Source of the DNA: Aminipila sp032051575
GTDB taxonomy: Bacteria; Bacillota; Clostridia; Peptostreptococcales; Anaerovoracaceae
Length of the DNA stretch: 64,000 bases
Assembly: GCF_032051575.1 (NCBI RefSeq)
Contig: NZ_DAMBYD010000015.1
Location: forward strand, 22,332-86,331
Reading direction: 5' to 3'
Numbering within the stretch: position 1 is the first letter of the stretch; each line of letters starts with the position of its first letter. Position numbers and translations under genes: made by a program. Of this stretch, positions 17,113-26,227 are shown piece by piece. The notes under the pieces are model-generated. The model was not told where the DNA came from. It worked only from the letters and a program-made list of their open reading frames with translations, and did no database searches.

Positions 17113-18036
17113 TTGAGTAATTTTATAATTGAAACAAAAAATCTTACCAAACAATATGGAGAGCAGAAAAGTGTTTCAAACCTAAATATCCACGTAAAAA
17201 AAGGCCGCATCTATGGCTTGCTCGGCAGAAACGGTGCGGGGAAAACCACAGCTATGAAGATGCTGCTGAATCTGACGAGGCCTACTTCCGGAGAAGTTCA
17301 AATATTTGGTAGAGGCATTCAGGGAAATGAAAAGAAAATTCTACCCCGCATCGGCAGCTTAATTGAAGCGCCGGGATTTTATCCAAATTTGACAGGCACA
17401 GAAAACCTAAAAATCTTTGCTCTGCTTAGAGGTGTTTCTAAGCGTACCGCTGTAAGGGACGCACTAGAGGTCGTGGGGCTGCCATACGAAGATAAAAAGC
17501 TATTTTCACAGTACTCCCTTGGTATGAAGCAGCGCTTGGCCATTGCTCTTGCCATTATGCACGATCCGGAGCTGCTTATTTTGGATGAGCCAATCAATGG
17601 GCTTGATCCAATCGGGATTGCCGAGGTGCGTTCGTTTATTCGGGGGCTGTGCGATGTGAAAGGGAAAACCATTTTAATTTCCAGCCATATTCTTTCAGAA
17701 ATCTCCCTGTTGGTGGATGACATTGGAATTATCGACCACGGTGTATTACTGGAAGAAGAAAGCCTTGCCCAACTGGAAGAAAAAAACGGTAAATACATTC
17801 ATTTTGGTGTTTCTGACACAGCGCAAGCAGCCAGAATCATGGAGAGAAACTTTGGTGTAAAAAACTTTACAGTGGAAAATGACCACAGCTTACGCCTGTA
17901 TGATAGCAATTTTTCTGTGGCTGCACTCAACCGTGCTTTTATTGAAAACGGATTGGAGGTATCCGAAGCTCACACCTGTGAAGATACCTTGGAGGATTAC
18001 TTCAAGCGTATAACCGGAGGTGAAGGCATTGCATAA
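17113..18036 (+). CDS. ABC exporter ATP-binding protein, lantibiotic/bacitracin type
   Basis: 307 aa, TTG start with AAGGAGG 8 nt upstream. Walker A GRNGAGKTT, signature QYSLGMKQR, Walker B ELLILDEPINGLDP, switch His in ISSHILSE. The C-terminal tail of about 90 aa is as in BcrA/NisF/SpaF proteins. It pairs with two ABC-2 permeases downstream to form a three-part immunity exporter that removes lantibiotic-like peptides or bacitracin from the membrane. Regulation by the upstream VanR/S-like pair is supported by the repeat box in its promoter. Confidence 0.9.
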   Translation: MSNFIIETKNLTKQYGEQKSVSNLNIHVKKGRIYGLLGRNGAGKTTAMKMLLNLTRPTSGEVQIFGRGIQGNEKKILPRIGSLIEAPGFYPNLTGTENLKIFALLRGVSKRTAVRDALEVVGLPYEDKKLFSQYSLGMKQRLAIALAIMHDPELLILDEPINGLDPIGIAEVRSFIRGLCDVKGKTILISSHILSEISLLVDDIGIIDHGVLLEEESLAQLEEKNGKYIHFGVSDTAQAARIMERNFGVKNFTVENDHSLRLYDSNFSVAALNRAFIENGLEVSEAHTCEDTLEDYFKRITGGEGIA

Positions 18037-18802
18037 CCTGCTTCTTAGCGAATTTAAAAAATTCAAAAGAAAGAGAATATTTCTCTTTGGAATACTGGCA
18101 GCTTTCATTTTTCCTCTTTTCAATGCCGCATTGCTGTCAGATTCCAATTTTGCAAGCATCCAGTCTGGAGTAAGAGAGGACAATGCTTTTTTGCTTTTAA
18201 TGCCACTGCTGATTATCATGGCGGCTAACGTGTTTTTTGTAGAACAGGACAATGATACATTAAAAAATCTGCTCTGCATTCCAGTGTCAAAAAAGCAATT
18301 GGTTATTGTAAAGTTATTGGTTTTATTGTTTTTTTCAGTAGCTTTTCAACTAATGGGTTTTACGGTTAGCACAGCAATTGCTATTTTTCAAAATATACCG
18401 GTGAATGACTTTGCTTCTCAGTTTTCTCTAACCGCATCAACGGGTGTACTCATGTGGGCGGCTGCGCTTCCTTGCATTGTACTGGTCATCTGGTTTAACA
18501 AAAGCTACATTCTCTCGGTGATTATTGTGTTCTTTTACACACTGTTAAATTATGTAATGCATTTCAGCGATGCCATTATGATGCAGCCTTTCGGGGTGAA
18601 TGCGGGAACGCTTATGCCTATCCCCATGATTTTCAGATGGCTGTATCAGTTTTACACGCCCACCGGTGAAATTCAGACAGAGTTTTACAATCGCTTCAGC
18701 CAATACTTTGTACCGGCATATGTATGTTTTGGTGTGCTTTTGTTAGAAGCGGCAGTTTGCATCTATTTGATGATCCGCATCTATCGACGCAGAGAAATTT
18801 GA
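18029..18802 (+). CDS. ABC-2 permease subunit (LanE/BcrB-like)
   Basis: 257 aa from the TTG at 18029, which has GGAGG 8 nt upstream; the GTG at 18020 coincides with that site and is unlikely. It overlaps the ATPase gene by 8 bp. About six membrane segments, with the N-terminal LLLSEFKKFKRKRIFLFG cytosolic anchor typical of lantibiotic immunity permeases. It is the first of two permeases in the exporter. Confidence 0.87.
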   Translation: MHNLLLSEFKKFKRKRIFLFGILAAFIFPLFNAALLSDSNFASIQSGVREDNAFLLLMPLLIIMAANVFFVEQDNDTLKNLLCIPVSKKQLVIVKLLVLLFFSVAFQLMGFTVSTAIAIFQNIPVNDFASQFSLTASTGVLMWAAALPCIVLVIWFNKSYILSVIIVFFYTLLNYVMHFSDAIMMQPFGVNAGTLMPIPMIFRWLYQFYTPTGEIQTEFYNRFSQYFVPAYVCFGVLLLEAAVCIYLMIRIYRRREI

Positions 18803-18820
18803 AGAAAAGGAGGTATCTTT

Positions 18821-19633
18821 ATGCTTCGTATTTTAAAAACCGAATTTTTAAAATTAAAGCGATTTCATATTTTGCTCATTGGCCTTATTGGTATGACCCT
18901 TCCTGCAATTTTGTCTGTATTCACGCAGGCAGTCGCCACTCCGGAGACCACAACACAAAATTTTGACTTTTCCGCTCTCTTTAACAGTACCATATGGAAT
19001 AGCGCAACGATTTTTATGCCTGTAATTTTCACCTTGATTGGCGGCTATTTAATCAATCGGGAATACACTGACAACACCTTGAAAAACATCTTACCTGTTC
19101 CGATAAGCTTTCAACGCCTGTTGTTCGGAAAACTGCTGGCAATGGGAATCTTAAGTGTACTGTTGGGGCTATACAGCTATGCAGTAACTCTGGTTGTCGG
19201 ATTGCTGTCCGGTATTTCAGGACTGAGCATTGCTATTTTGTTCACAGGCCTTTTACAGATATTAGGGATATCATCTTCCACATATATTGCGGTTCTGCCC
19301 ATCATTGCTGTTACAAGCAGGAGGCCGGGAGTTTTTATGGGCGGCGTTGTCATATCCTTCCTCTTCGGATATAGCGCCATGTTTATCAAAAACGTTACAA
19401 TGCGCAGTCTGTATCCGATATTGTCTGGGCTGACGGTTATGAGATTTGATACGGAAACATTCATGAACACTTCCGAACCCGGAAAGCTCACTTTGTCCAT
19501 CTTATCCTTGGCTGTCATGCTTTTGCTCACAATCATAATTGTGATGCTGACAAATCCACCACAAACAGCTTCCAAGAGTAAAAAACACAAAACAGCCGGT
19601 ATGTTCCTAAGGCAAGGGCAAAAATGCCGATAG
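18821..19633 (+). CDS. ABC-2 permease subunit (LanG-like)
   Basis: 270 aa, ATG with AAGGAGG upstream, 18 bp after the first permease. It begins LRILKTEFLKLKRFHILLIG, the same cytosolic anchor pattern as its neighbour, then six membrane segments including NREYTDNTLKNILPVPI, typical of ABC-2 permeases. Two unequal permeases with one ATPase give the FEG arrangement of lantibiotic self-protection exporters. No lantibiotic precursor gene is seen, so this looks like resistance rather than producer immunity. Confidence 0.87.
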   Translation: MLRILKTEFLKLKRFHILLIGLIGMTLPAILSVFTQAVATPETTTQNFDFSALFNSTIWNSATIFMPVIFTLIGGYLINREYTDNTLKNILPVPISFQRLLFGKLLAMGILSVLLGLYSYAVTLVVGLLSGISGLSIAILFTGLLQILGISSSTYIAVLPIIAVTSRRPGVFMGGVVISFLFGYSAMFIKNVTMRSLYPILSGLTVMRFDTETFMNTSEPGKLTLSILSLAVMLLLTIIIVMLTNPPQTASKSKKHKTAGMFLRQGQKCR

Positions 19634-19723
19634 TTGTTCGGCGAGGGTGGTGTTTTTAATGTGGATGGAGATGAGTTTACCAGATCCATCAAATTAGAAA
19701 TTTACGAAAGAGGTGATATCATT

Positions 19724-19987
19724 ATGAAAGATAAAATTTTAAGTACAATTGCATTAATCACTATATTTGTTCCATTTACAATAGCTTTTTTATGGAATCC
19801 TACTGACCCAAAAGCCACTGCCATCATAATTGGCTATTGTATTTTTATCGCACTTGGCTTTTGCTATTCGCTTTTCCTGTTTGTCAAAAAGCACTTAAGA
19901 GATACGAACACAAAGGTTTCACTTGGGGTAAACAGTCTATATCTTGTAGGCATTTTGGTCTTTGTGGTAATTCCACATCTAATCTGA
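19724..19987 (+). CDS. Small membrane protein at the end of the exporter operon
   Basis: 87 aa from the ATG at 19724 with AGAGGTGAT upstream; the frame opens earlier but without a start site. Three hydrophobic segments (TIALITIFVPFTIAFLW, ATAIIIGYCIFIALGFCYSLFLF, NSLYLVGILVFVVIPHLI). It lies 90 bp after the second permease and ahead of a terminator, so it is probably the last gene of the operon. No family recognised; it may assist the exporter. Confidence 0.7.
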   Translation: MKDKILSTIALITIFVPFTIAFLWNPTDPKATAIIIGYCIFIALGFCYSLFLFVKKHLRDTNTKVSLGVNSLYLVGILVFVVIPHLI

Positions 19988-20035
19988 TAAGGCCGTAAGA
20001 ACCCGCCATATCTTAAAATGCTTTAATACTCTTTT

Positions 20036-20075
20036 CAGCCCTCCAAACCCGCGAGTTTAGGGGGCTGTTTATTTT
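20036..20075 (+). terminator. Terminator of the exporter operon
   Basis: GC-rich stem CAGCCCTCCAAAC / GTTTAGGGGGCTG (20036-20067; one mismatch and one wobble pair), followed by TTTATTTT. It lies 49 bp after the small membrane-protein gene. Confidence 0.85.
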
Positions 20076-20122
20076 AAAGAGTCGATACTTCTCATGGCAG
20101 AAGTGAAATATGAAAGATTCTG

Positions 20123-21535
20123 TTATTTTTTATAAGAATTGAAGAATTTCATAATACCTTCTGCATTATAACTTGCCACTTTATCTCTCCATTCATTGCT
20201 TTTCAATAGTTCAACTTCTTGAGCATTTGTATAGAACCCGTGCTCTATCAATACAGAGGGTATGGATGTATGTTTGATTACATATAAATTTTCTGTTGTT
20301 TTAATGCCCCGATTATAGATGCCTATTTGTGGAAAATTAGAACTCGAGATGTCCTTTGCAAGCTGATTGCCCACAACGCTTCCCTGAAAATAATAGATTT
20401 CCCAACCACTGGGGCTAGTCCATTCACTTCCGTTGCCAAAAGCATTCGCATGTATACTAACAAAAATATCAGCATCAGAATTGTTTGCACTTGCACATCT
20501 TTCCGAGAGGCTTGAATCAGAATCACTATTTACTGTAAGAAGCACTTCAATTCCCTTAGCCTCTAAAACGTTTTTCATTTTATCTGCCACAGCCCGATTA
20601 AACTCATACTCTCTTAACGAACCATCTGGACTTCGTTTGCCCGCCGTAGATTCCCCATGACCCGGGTCCAGCATCACTACCAATTTTCCATCTTCCATGG
20701 GATTAAAATATGTAGTCAAAGTTCTAAAGGAAATTGTCAAGGTTTTACCATCTTTAGACAAATCCACAACGGGATTTGTTGCTTCCTTTAGGTCACATAC
20801 AATTCTAACATCATTTTTATTATAAGCAGAAATCCTTACTGCTGATAATGGGGAGTCCTTTTGGTCATAAATCAAGTCCGATACCTTTGAGTCTACCATA
20901 AAATCCTTTATATCCAGAACAAATCTGTCAGGCGAGGTCAACATACTGGTAGAATAGCTACCTACTGATTTAAGTGGTTCTGAAATTTGAATGGTTACTT
21001 TTGTGTTGTCTTTAGTTGAGTTCCCCTTTTCTGCCAGAACTTCTGTGACGCTACCTGTAATCACAGGAGGTTCTTCAGGCTTTTCAGGTGAAGTGATTGT
21101 TACGGTCCGTGTGGAATCAACCCATCCAACAAGAAACCCTAGTTCCTCTGCAACAAACCTTGCAGGAATCATGGTCCTGCCATTTATTATTGCGGCTGGA
21201 ACATCCAGCGTTTTTTCTTCACCGTTTACCGTAGCAACCTTATTATTGATTTTAAGAATGACGACAATATTGTCGTATTTAACGGTAACCATATAATTAC
21301 TCTGATCCCATTCTACATTTCCTCCAAGGGTCTCAAAAACTGCCCTTGCCGGAACCAGGGTCCGATCGTTTTGAATAATTGGCATAACATCTGCCGCTAC
21401 TTGCTCGTTATTAATCACAAGATTAATGTCATCGTGGGTTGCTGCAGCAACTGGTTTTCCCATAATCACAAAGAAAACCATTAGGAATACAAATATGCTA
21501 ATAAATATATTAATAAAACTTATTTTTTTAATCAT
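20123..21535 (-). CDS. N-acetylmuramoyl-L-alanine amidase with copper-amine-oxidase-N and AMIN domains
   Basis: 470 aa from the ATG at 21535 with AAGAGG upstream. A signal peptide (to about VAAAT) precedes two copper-amine-oxidase-N-like repeats (each with RTLVPARAVFE or RTMIPARFVAEEL), an AMIN domain (about 165-275) and a C-terminal Amidase_3 domain. The zinc and catalytic residues are visible: His in LDPGHGES, Glu in SLREYEFN, His in VSIHANAF and Glu in LIEHGFYT. It cuts the bond between muramic acid and the stem peptide in the wall, probably for daughter-cell separation or remodelling. It is a single gene. Confidence 0.93.
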   Translation of the reverse strand: MIKKISFINIFISIFVFLMVFFVIMGKPVAAATHDDINLVINNEQVAADVMPIIQNDRTLVPARAVFETLGGNVEWDQSNYMVTVKYDNIVVILKINNKVATVNGEEKTLDVPAAIINGRTMIPARFVAEELGFLVGWVDSTRTVTITSPEKPEEPPVITGSVTEVLAEKGNSTKDNTKVTIQISEPLKSVGSYSTSMLTSPDRFVLDIKDFMVDSKVSDLIYDQKDSPLSAVRISAYNKNDVRIVCDLKEATNPVVDLSKDGKTLTISFRTLTTYFNPMEDGKLVVMLDPGHGESTAGKRSPDGSLREYEFNRAVADKMKNVLEAKGIEVLLTVNSDSDSSLSERCASANNSDADIFVSIHANAFGNGSEWTSPSGWEIYYFQGSVVGNQLAKDISSSNFPQIGIYNRGIKTTENLYVIKHTSIPSVLIEHGFYTNAQEVELLKSNEWRDKVASYNAEGIMKFFNSYKK

Positions 21536-21729
21536 TAAAAAACCTCTTTTGCACAATATCATTATTTTATATAAAGATTATAGCAGAGGAAACGACAAAA
21601 ATCTATTTTATAACTAAATGGTAATACAAATGTTATACAAAAATCGAGACACTAAAATAGAGCTAACGAAAACTGTAATTTTTACAATTTTCACTAGCCC
21701 ATACCTTTATTTAAATCTGGTTATTATTC

Positions 21730-23010
21730 CTACCTATGAATTTCTTCAAGTGCATACATGCACATATCTACTGCTGCAGCCAGACAATCTTCATCAAAAT
21801 CAAACCTAGCATTATGTAAAGGTGAAGTAGTGTCCGTACCGATTCCTATATAAGTGCCCTTTCCACCGTTATTCTGGACCTTATTTATCATTACTGCTGC
21901 ATCATCAGTGCCGCCTACGTTGCCTTCAAAGTAAATTTTTTCAAACCATGGAACCTTACCTGCTGCGCGCTTAACTACTTCCATGATTTCATCGTCGCTT
22001 ACACCGGCTGGTACCTCTCCATAATCAATATAGTTATAGGACAGATCATAAGACTTGGCGGTTCCATCAAGTATGTCAAATACACGTTTACCCGCATATT
22101 CGCTGATTTCTTGCGTCTGCCCTCTATATTCCAGACGCATCAATGCATTAGGTGCTATTGTATTTGCACATACACCCGCATGTATTTCACCAACGTTTAC
22201 TCTGAACAGACCTGCTTCGTGAGGAGCTATAGCATGGATGTTAAGCGCTGCCGAACATGCAGCAAGCAGTGCATTTTTTCCTTCCTGAGCAGCCCCACAC
22301 GGATGCGCCGCTTTTCCCTCAAAATAGACATCCAGCTGTCTGTCACTGAGAAAATCCTTACACCCACATGCAATCGTATTTGATGGCAATGGTCTGTTTT
22401 CCCCACTTAATGCGATATGCATTGCTAAGAAATAATCCACGTCATCTAGGTGCCCTTTATCTACAATGGATTGAGCCCCATAGAAGGTTTCTTCGGCTGG
22501 CTGAAATATCAGCTTAATCTTCCCTGAAAGTTGTCCTTTCTTGCCTATAAGTTCTTCTGCAATTCCAATGCCTATCGCTGTATGCCCATCATGACCACAT
22601 GCATGAACCCTGCCCTTGTTAACGGATACATATCCTTCATCAAAAGGTCGGTAGTCTTTTTCTTCAGGCTCCTGATATGGCAGGCAATCCATCTCAAATC
22701 TAAATGCAGTGACCGGGCCAGGCTTCTCAGTATCAAACACAGCCAGAACACCTGGATATCCCTTTGTTCTGTCTACATAAGATGGCTTTGCTCCCTGTCT
22801 AACAGCTCTTTCCATAGCCTCATTCCTCTGCTCAGGTGTCAATTTTTCCGGTTCGCCAATACTGTCAGTATTGACGACGTCAGGCCCCATTAGTACATCA
22901 TATCCCAGTTCAGTAAGAATTTCGGCAACTCTGGCACTAGTTCTGAACTCATGCCAGCCATATTCGGGATACTTGTGAAATTCCCGTCTGTACTCTACTA
23001 TCTTATTCAT
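21730..23010 (-). CDS. M20-family amidohydrolase, AbgA-like
   Basis: 426 aa. Metal-site motifs of the M20D peptidases are present: HACGHDGHTA, FQPAEE with its catalytic Glu, the MHI histidine after DYFLA, and a late His in PLHNARFDFDE. The N-terminal RREFHKYPEYGWHEFRTS and the long insert near 50-80 fit AbgA, the aminobenzoyl-glutamate hydrolase subunit, better than simple hippurate hydrolases. It follows the MocR gene by 3 bp and the MFS gene, so the operon probably imports and splits an N-acyl or p-aminobenzoyl amino acid. AbgA normally works with AbgB, which is absent here. Confidence 0.88.
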   Translation of the reverse strand: MNKIVEYRREFHKYPEYGWHEFRTSARVAEILTELGYDVLMGPDVVNTDSIGEPEKLTPEQRNEAMERAVRQGAKPSYVDRTKGYPGVLAVFDTEKPGPVTAFRFEMDCLPYQEPEEKDYRPFDEGYVSVNKGRVHACGHDGHTAIGIGIAEELIGKKGQLSGKIKLIFQPAEETFYGAQSIVDKGHLDDVDYFLAMHIALSGENRPLPSNTIACGCKDFLSDRQLDVYFEGKAAHPCGAAQEGKNALLAACSAALNIHAIAPHEAGLFRVNVGEIHAGVCANTIAPNALMRLEYRGQTQEISEYAGKRVFDILDGTAKSYDLSYNYIDYGEVPAGVSDDEIMEVVKRAAGKVPWFEKIYFEGNVGGTDDAAVMINKVQNNGGKGTYIGIGTDTTSPLHNARFDFDEDCLAAAVDMCMYALEEIHR

Positions 23011-23013
23011 TTT

Positions 23014-24480
23014 TCAAACCTTTCTTTTGCTTGCATCAATTGCTTCTCCCAACAATTCTATGCCCCTTTTTATTTCATCATCACTGACATTAGAGAAGCA
23101 AAGGCGCAAATGCCCCGTACCTTTGTACTTATCAAGATAAAATACAAATCCTGGCATTACCAGTACTCCCCTTTTTTCTGCTTCCTCATATACCCCCTTC
23201 TCACTGATGTCATTGCTAAGTGAACACCATATTAACACCCCACCTCGCGGTTTATCATATGTGATTCCTTTGTCTGATATGGCGTCAAGACAACAACACA
23301 TTAAGTCTCTTTTCCTTTTATAATGGTTGGCGAGCTCAAGCGTATGCTCTTTCAGCAGCCCACGTTCTATATATTCATTCAGCAAAAAATCACCAATATT
23401 ATCAATAAATATTTCATCTAAAGACACAAGAACACCTAGCATTTTCACAAGATCCGTAGGCCCTATTACGTATCCAGTTTTAATCCCATAAGGAAATAAC
23501 ATGGTAAAAGAGTCAATATACACCACGGATTTGTATCTGTCTAATGAGTATAAACTTGGAATACGTTCTTCTGTGTATCGGAAATCACGCTGTGAATCTT
23601 CCTCGATAATTGGAACCCCGTTTTTATGTGTCAGTTCAAGAAGTTTTATCCGTTTTTCTAAAGACATTACTATGCCGCTTGGATTATGAAATGTCGGCAT
23701 AGTGTAAACAAATTTTGGCTTATGCCGAACAATCATATTCTCCAAATACCCCATGTCCATTCCATCGTTCTCCATTGGTACAGTGATAACCTCTATGCCT
23801 TTGTTCCGAACAATAGAAACAGCATCTGGCATGACAGGTTCTTCCACAATGATACAATCTCCTTGTCTCATATATAAGGTAGTAATGAGATTAAATGCCT
23901 TGGTTGTTTCAGAAATCAACTGTATATTTTGTGGTTTTACATATACATTCTCGTCTACCAGCATGTTGCATATGTTTTGCTTGGTACGCTCTGTTTCATT
24001 GAGTTTTGCTAATAAAATGTTTCCATCTGAAGCTTTCTCCAGCAGTTTTTTGATGATATCCTCCATACCTTTAACCGGTGAGCATTCTTTGCTCATATTG
24101 ATTCCTGCAAATGAAATATATTTGTCACTGAATGTATCGGCAAATATATCCATAAACTTTTTAGTATGACGATCATAATCGTACAATATCATCTTCTCTA
24201 AAGGGAAAAACCTGTTAGTAAAGTTATCGTCTTCAGCGGGTATATCAATGAAATAACCCTTAGGCGCACTTCGTGATACAGTCATAAATCCCTCAGATAC
24301 TAAAACACTGTAAGCCTTAATAACTGTATTTCTATGAACGTCAAGCTCCGTTGCCAATCTTCTTTCAGAAGGCATTTTATAACCATGTATTAGTTCTTGA
24401 TGTTCAATCATATTTTTTATGGCCCTAACGATCTGCATGTAATAGGGCATTTCGCAGTTTCTATCAATTTTAATATTCAT
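23014..24480 (-). CDS. MocR-type regulator (GntR helix plus aminotransferase-like domain), PLP lysine apparently missing
   Basis: 488 aa. The N-terminal GntR winged helix (about 10-78) has YKMPSERRLATELDVHRNTVIKA split over two helices. A class I aminotransferase-like domain follows, with FHNPSGIVMSLEKR, EEDSQRDFRY and the C-terminal Arg of GHLRLCFSN. At the position where this family has SFSKTLFPG, this protein reads SFTMLFPYGIKTGY, so the Schiff-base lysine seems to be lost. It may bind PLP weakly or sense another ligand. It probably controls the MFS/amidohydrolase operon it sits in. Confidence 0.88.
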   Translation of the reverse strand: MNIKIDRNCEMPYYMQIVRAIKNMIEHQELIHGYKMPSERRLATELDVHRNTVIKAYSVLVSEGFMTVSRSAPKGYFIDIPAEDDNFTNRFFPLEKMILYDYDRHTKKFMDIFADTFSDKYISFAGINMSKECSPVKGMEDIIKKLLEKASDGNILLAKLNETERTKQNICNMLVDENVYVKPQNIQLISETTKAFNLITTLYMRQGDCIIVEEPVMPDAVSIVRNKGIEVITVPMENDGMDMGYLENMIVRHKPKFVYTMPTFHNPSGIVMSLEKRIKLLELTHKNGVPIIEEDSQRDFRYTEERIPSLYSLDRYKSVVYIDSFTMLFPYGIKTGYVIGPTDLVKMLGVLVSLDEIFIDNIGDFLLNEYIERGLLKEHTLELANHYKRKRDLMCCCLDAISDKGITYDKPRGGVLIWCSLSNDISEKGVYEEAEKRGVLVMPGFVFYLDKYKGTGHLRLCFSNVSDDEIKRGIELLGEAIDASKRKV

Positions 24481-24527
24481 AACATAAATTATAATATTAG
24501 AAAGTCAGTAATTATTCAATCATATTT

Positions 24528-25829
24528 TTATGCATTGATTGCAGTTTCATCAGCTGCAGCCAATTCTCTGTTCTTTTTGATTTTTTTTACATATCTGTCC
24601 CATATAGTCAACATTACAATGCCTATGACCATAATAATTGTAATACCAATAAACATATAACGATACGCACTATCTCCAAATGTATCCAGGAGTTTACCTG
24701 AAGCAAACGGTACGATTACCTCTGGAAGGTATCCCAATGTACATACCAATCCAATGGCAGTTCCAGCCACTCTTATAGGAATTCCACCCTCTTCCATCAT
24801 AGAAAATACCAAACTATATCCACCGTACATACCTGCATAAATAAGGATACATAAAACAATAAACAGAGTAGAACTCATATTACCCATAACGACCATCAGC
24901 AAGGTTCCGATTGCCATCATAGAAAATGTTACATACATAACCTTTGATCTTCCAATTTTGTCTCCAAATATTCCTCCGCCGAAGGAAGCTACTGGTCTCA
25001 CATACTGCGCAGCAATGGTTATGAAAGCCCCTGCAGTTGCTGCCAGACCAAATCTAGATGTTGCATACGGAGTAAAGTAATAGAAAGCTATGTTCATTAC
25101 ATATGTACAGCACAATATTGCAGAAAGTATCCATACTGCTGGCATTTTGACTACTTCAATAACTTGTGATAGTGAAATTTTATCGCTTTGCTCAATGTTA
25201 CCTACTTTTTCTGCTGAAGGTTTTGAATCTTTTAGTAGAATAAATACCATAACTCCCAAAACAACGGCTATAATCGAATAGTATGTGATTACCCCATTAA
25301 GTCCTGCCGCATCATTGCTTACTTTGCTGAAATAGGCAAATATGGCTACTATGCAAGCCCCATCTATGGCATAAACTATGCCTCTTCCTCCATCCATAAA
25401 GCCATATGCTTTACTTTGTTCATCATCGTTTGCAATTTCTCTCAAACTTTTCAGTAGTGATGGCCAGAATGCAAATAAAGAAGTAAATCCCCACATGGCA
25501 TATATTGCGAGTAGCATTATATAGCTCGGATTCATCAGATGAAGAAAACCTCCAATTCCTGTCAGTATCAGCGAAGCGGACATTAACTTTCTAGGAGATA
25601 CCATGTCTGCAACAACGCCGCCAAACAGATATGATATCATTCCGAAAATACCGAACATTGATCCAAAGGCTCCCATCTGAGTATTTGTCAAATGATACGT
25701 GCTGAGATAAGAATCATAAAAATATGATCTAAAATAAGGAAGCCCATATATCATTGCACCTGCAATGGTTATTACTACTAGCACAAATATGTGCTTTCTA
25801 AGTTTTGAAGTAGATTCCATTTTATTCAC
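24528..25829 (-). CDS. Major facilitator superfamily transporter
   Basis: 433 aa with 12 predicted membrane segments. The loop 2-3 motif of the family is recognisable as GGVVADMVSPRKLM, repeated in the second half as GGIFGDKIGRSKVM. GAGGTG lies before the ATG. It is the first gene of a three-gene minus-strand operon with the MocR regulator and AbgA-like hydrolase. It therefore most likely imports the substrate of that hydrolase, in the way AbgT does for aminobenzoyl-glutamate, though AbgT is from another family. The substrate is inferred only from context. Confidence 0.87.
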   Translation of the reverse strand: MNKMESTSKLRKHIFVLVVITIAGAMIYGLPYFRSYFYDSYLSTYHLTNTQMGAFGSMFGIFGMISYLFGGVVADMVSPRKLMSASLILTGIGGFLHLMNPSYIMLLAIYAMWGFTSLFAFWPSLLKSLREIANDDEQSKAYGFMDGGRGIVYAIDGACIVAIFAYFSKVSNDAAGLNGVITYYSIIAVVLGVMVFILLKDSKPSAEKVGNIEQSDKISLSQVIEVVKMPAVWILSAILCCTYVMNIAFYYFTPYATSRFGLAATAGAFITIAAQYVRPVASFGGGIFGDKIGRSKVMYVTFSMMAIGTLLMVVMGNMSSTLFIVLCILIYAGMYGGYSLVFSMMEEGGIPIRVAGTAIGLVCTLGYLPEVIVPFASGKLLDTFGDSAYRYMFIGITIIMVIGIVMLTIWDRYVKKIKKNRELAAADETAINA

Positions 25830-25972
25830 CTCTCATTATTCCATTAATTTAAATATTTTTATTCATTATATTTCATATAATTTTTTATAAAAGTACCAAA
25901 AAAAAATAGAATTAATATTTTAAGTAGTCCAAACTCTAGGTTACTAACAATAATCATAGTCCAAATGTGTGC

Positions 25973-26001
25973 TTGACATGATTATAAACTCATACTAATA
26001 C
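25973..26001 (+). promoter_or_regulatory. Upstream promoter-like site in the 25830-26227 gap
   Basis: TTGACA (25973-25978), 17-bp spacer, TAATAC (25996-26001). A transcript from here would carry CCACC...GGTGG able to pair (about 26005-26034) before reaching the second promoter near 26100. It could be a distal promoter of the nitronate monooxygenase gene or drive a small RNA. Confidence 0.5.
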
Positions 26002-26099
26002 AGCCACCACCATCTTGGAGAATCCAAAAGGGTGGTTAAGCGTTTTCAAGCAGCAAAAATCGTGTTTTATTAAAAATTTAATTTTTCGCACTCGGCTTA

Positions 26100-26127
26100 T
26101 TGACGTATTCGAACCATATGATATAAT
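26100..26127 (+). promoter_or_regulatory. Main promoter of the nitronate monooxygenase gene
   Basis: TTGACG (26100-26105), 16-bp spacer, perfect TATAAT (26122-26127). Predicted start near 26134, giving a leader of about 95 nt before CGGAGG and the ATG. The rest of the 398-bp gap 25830-26227 holds only the upstream promoter-like site. Confidence 0.7.
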
Positions 26128-26227
26128 TATAGTATTTCATAATGTAATATTAATAATTATGTCAAATAGTTTTTAAAAACAAAATCATCTTCGCTAACTT
26201 ATAGCAGACTATTGAACGGAGGATCAT

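Noticed and set aside
21667..21691. GAAAACTGTAA / TTACAATTTTC stem after the AbgA-like gene as a terminator
   Set aside because: Mismatch in the stem and no T run; too weak to call.
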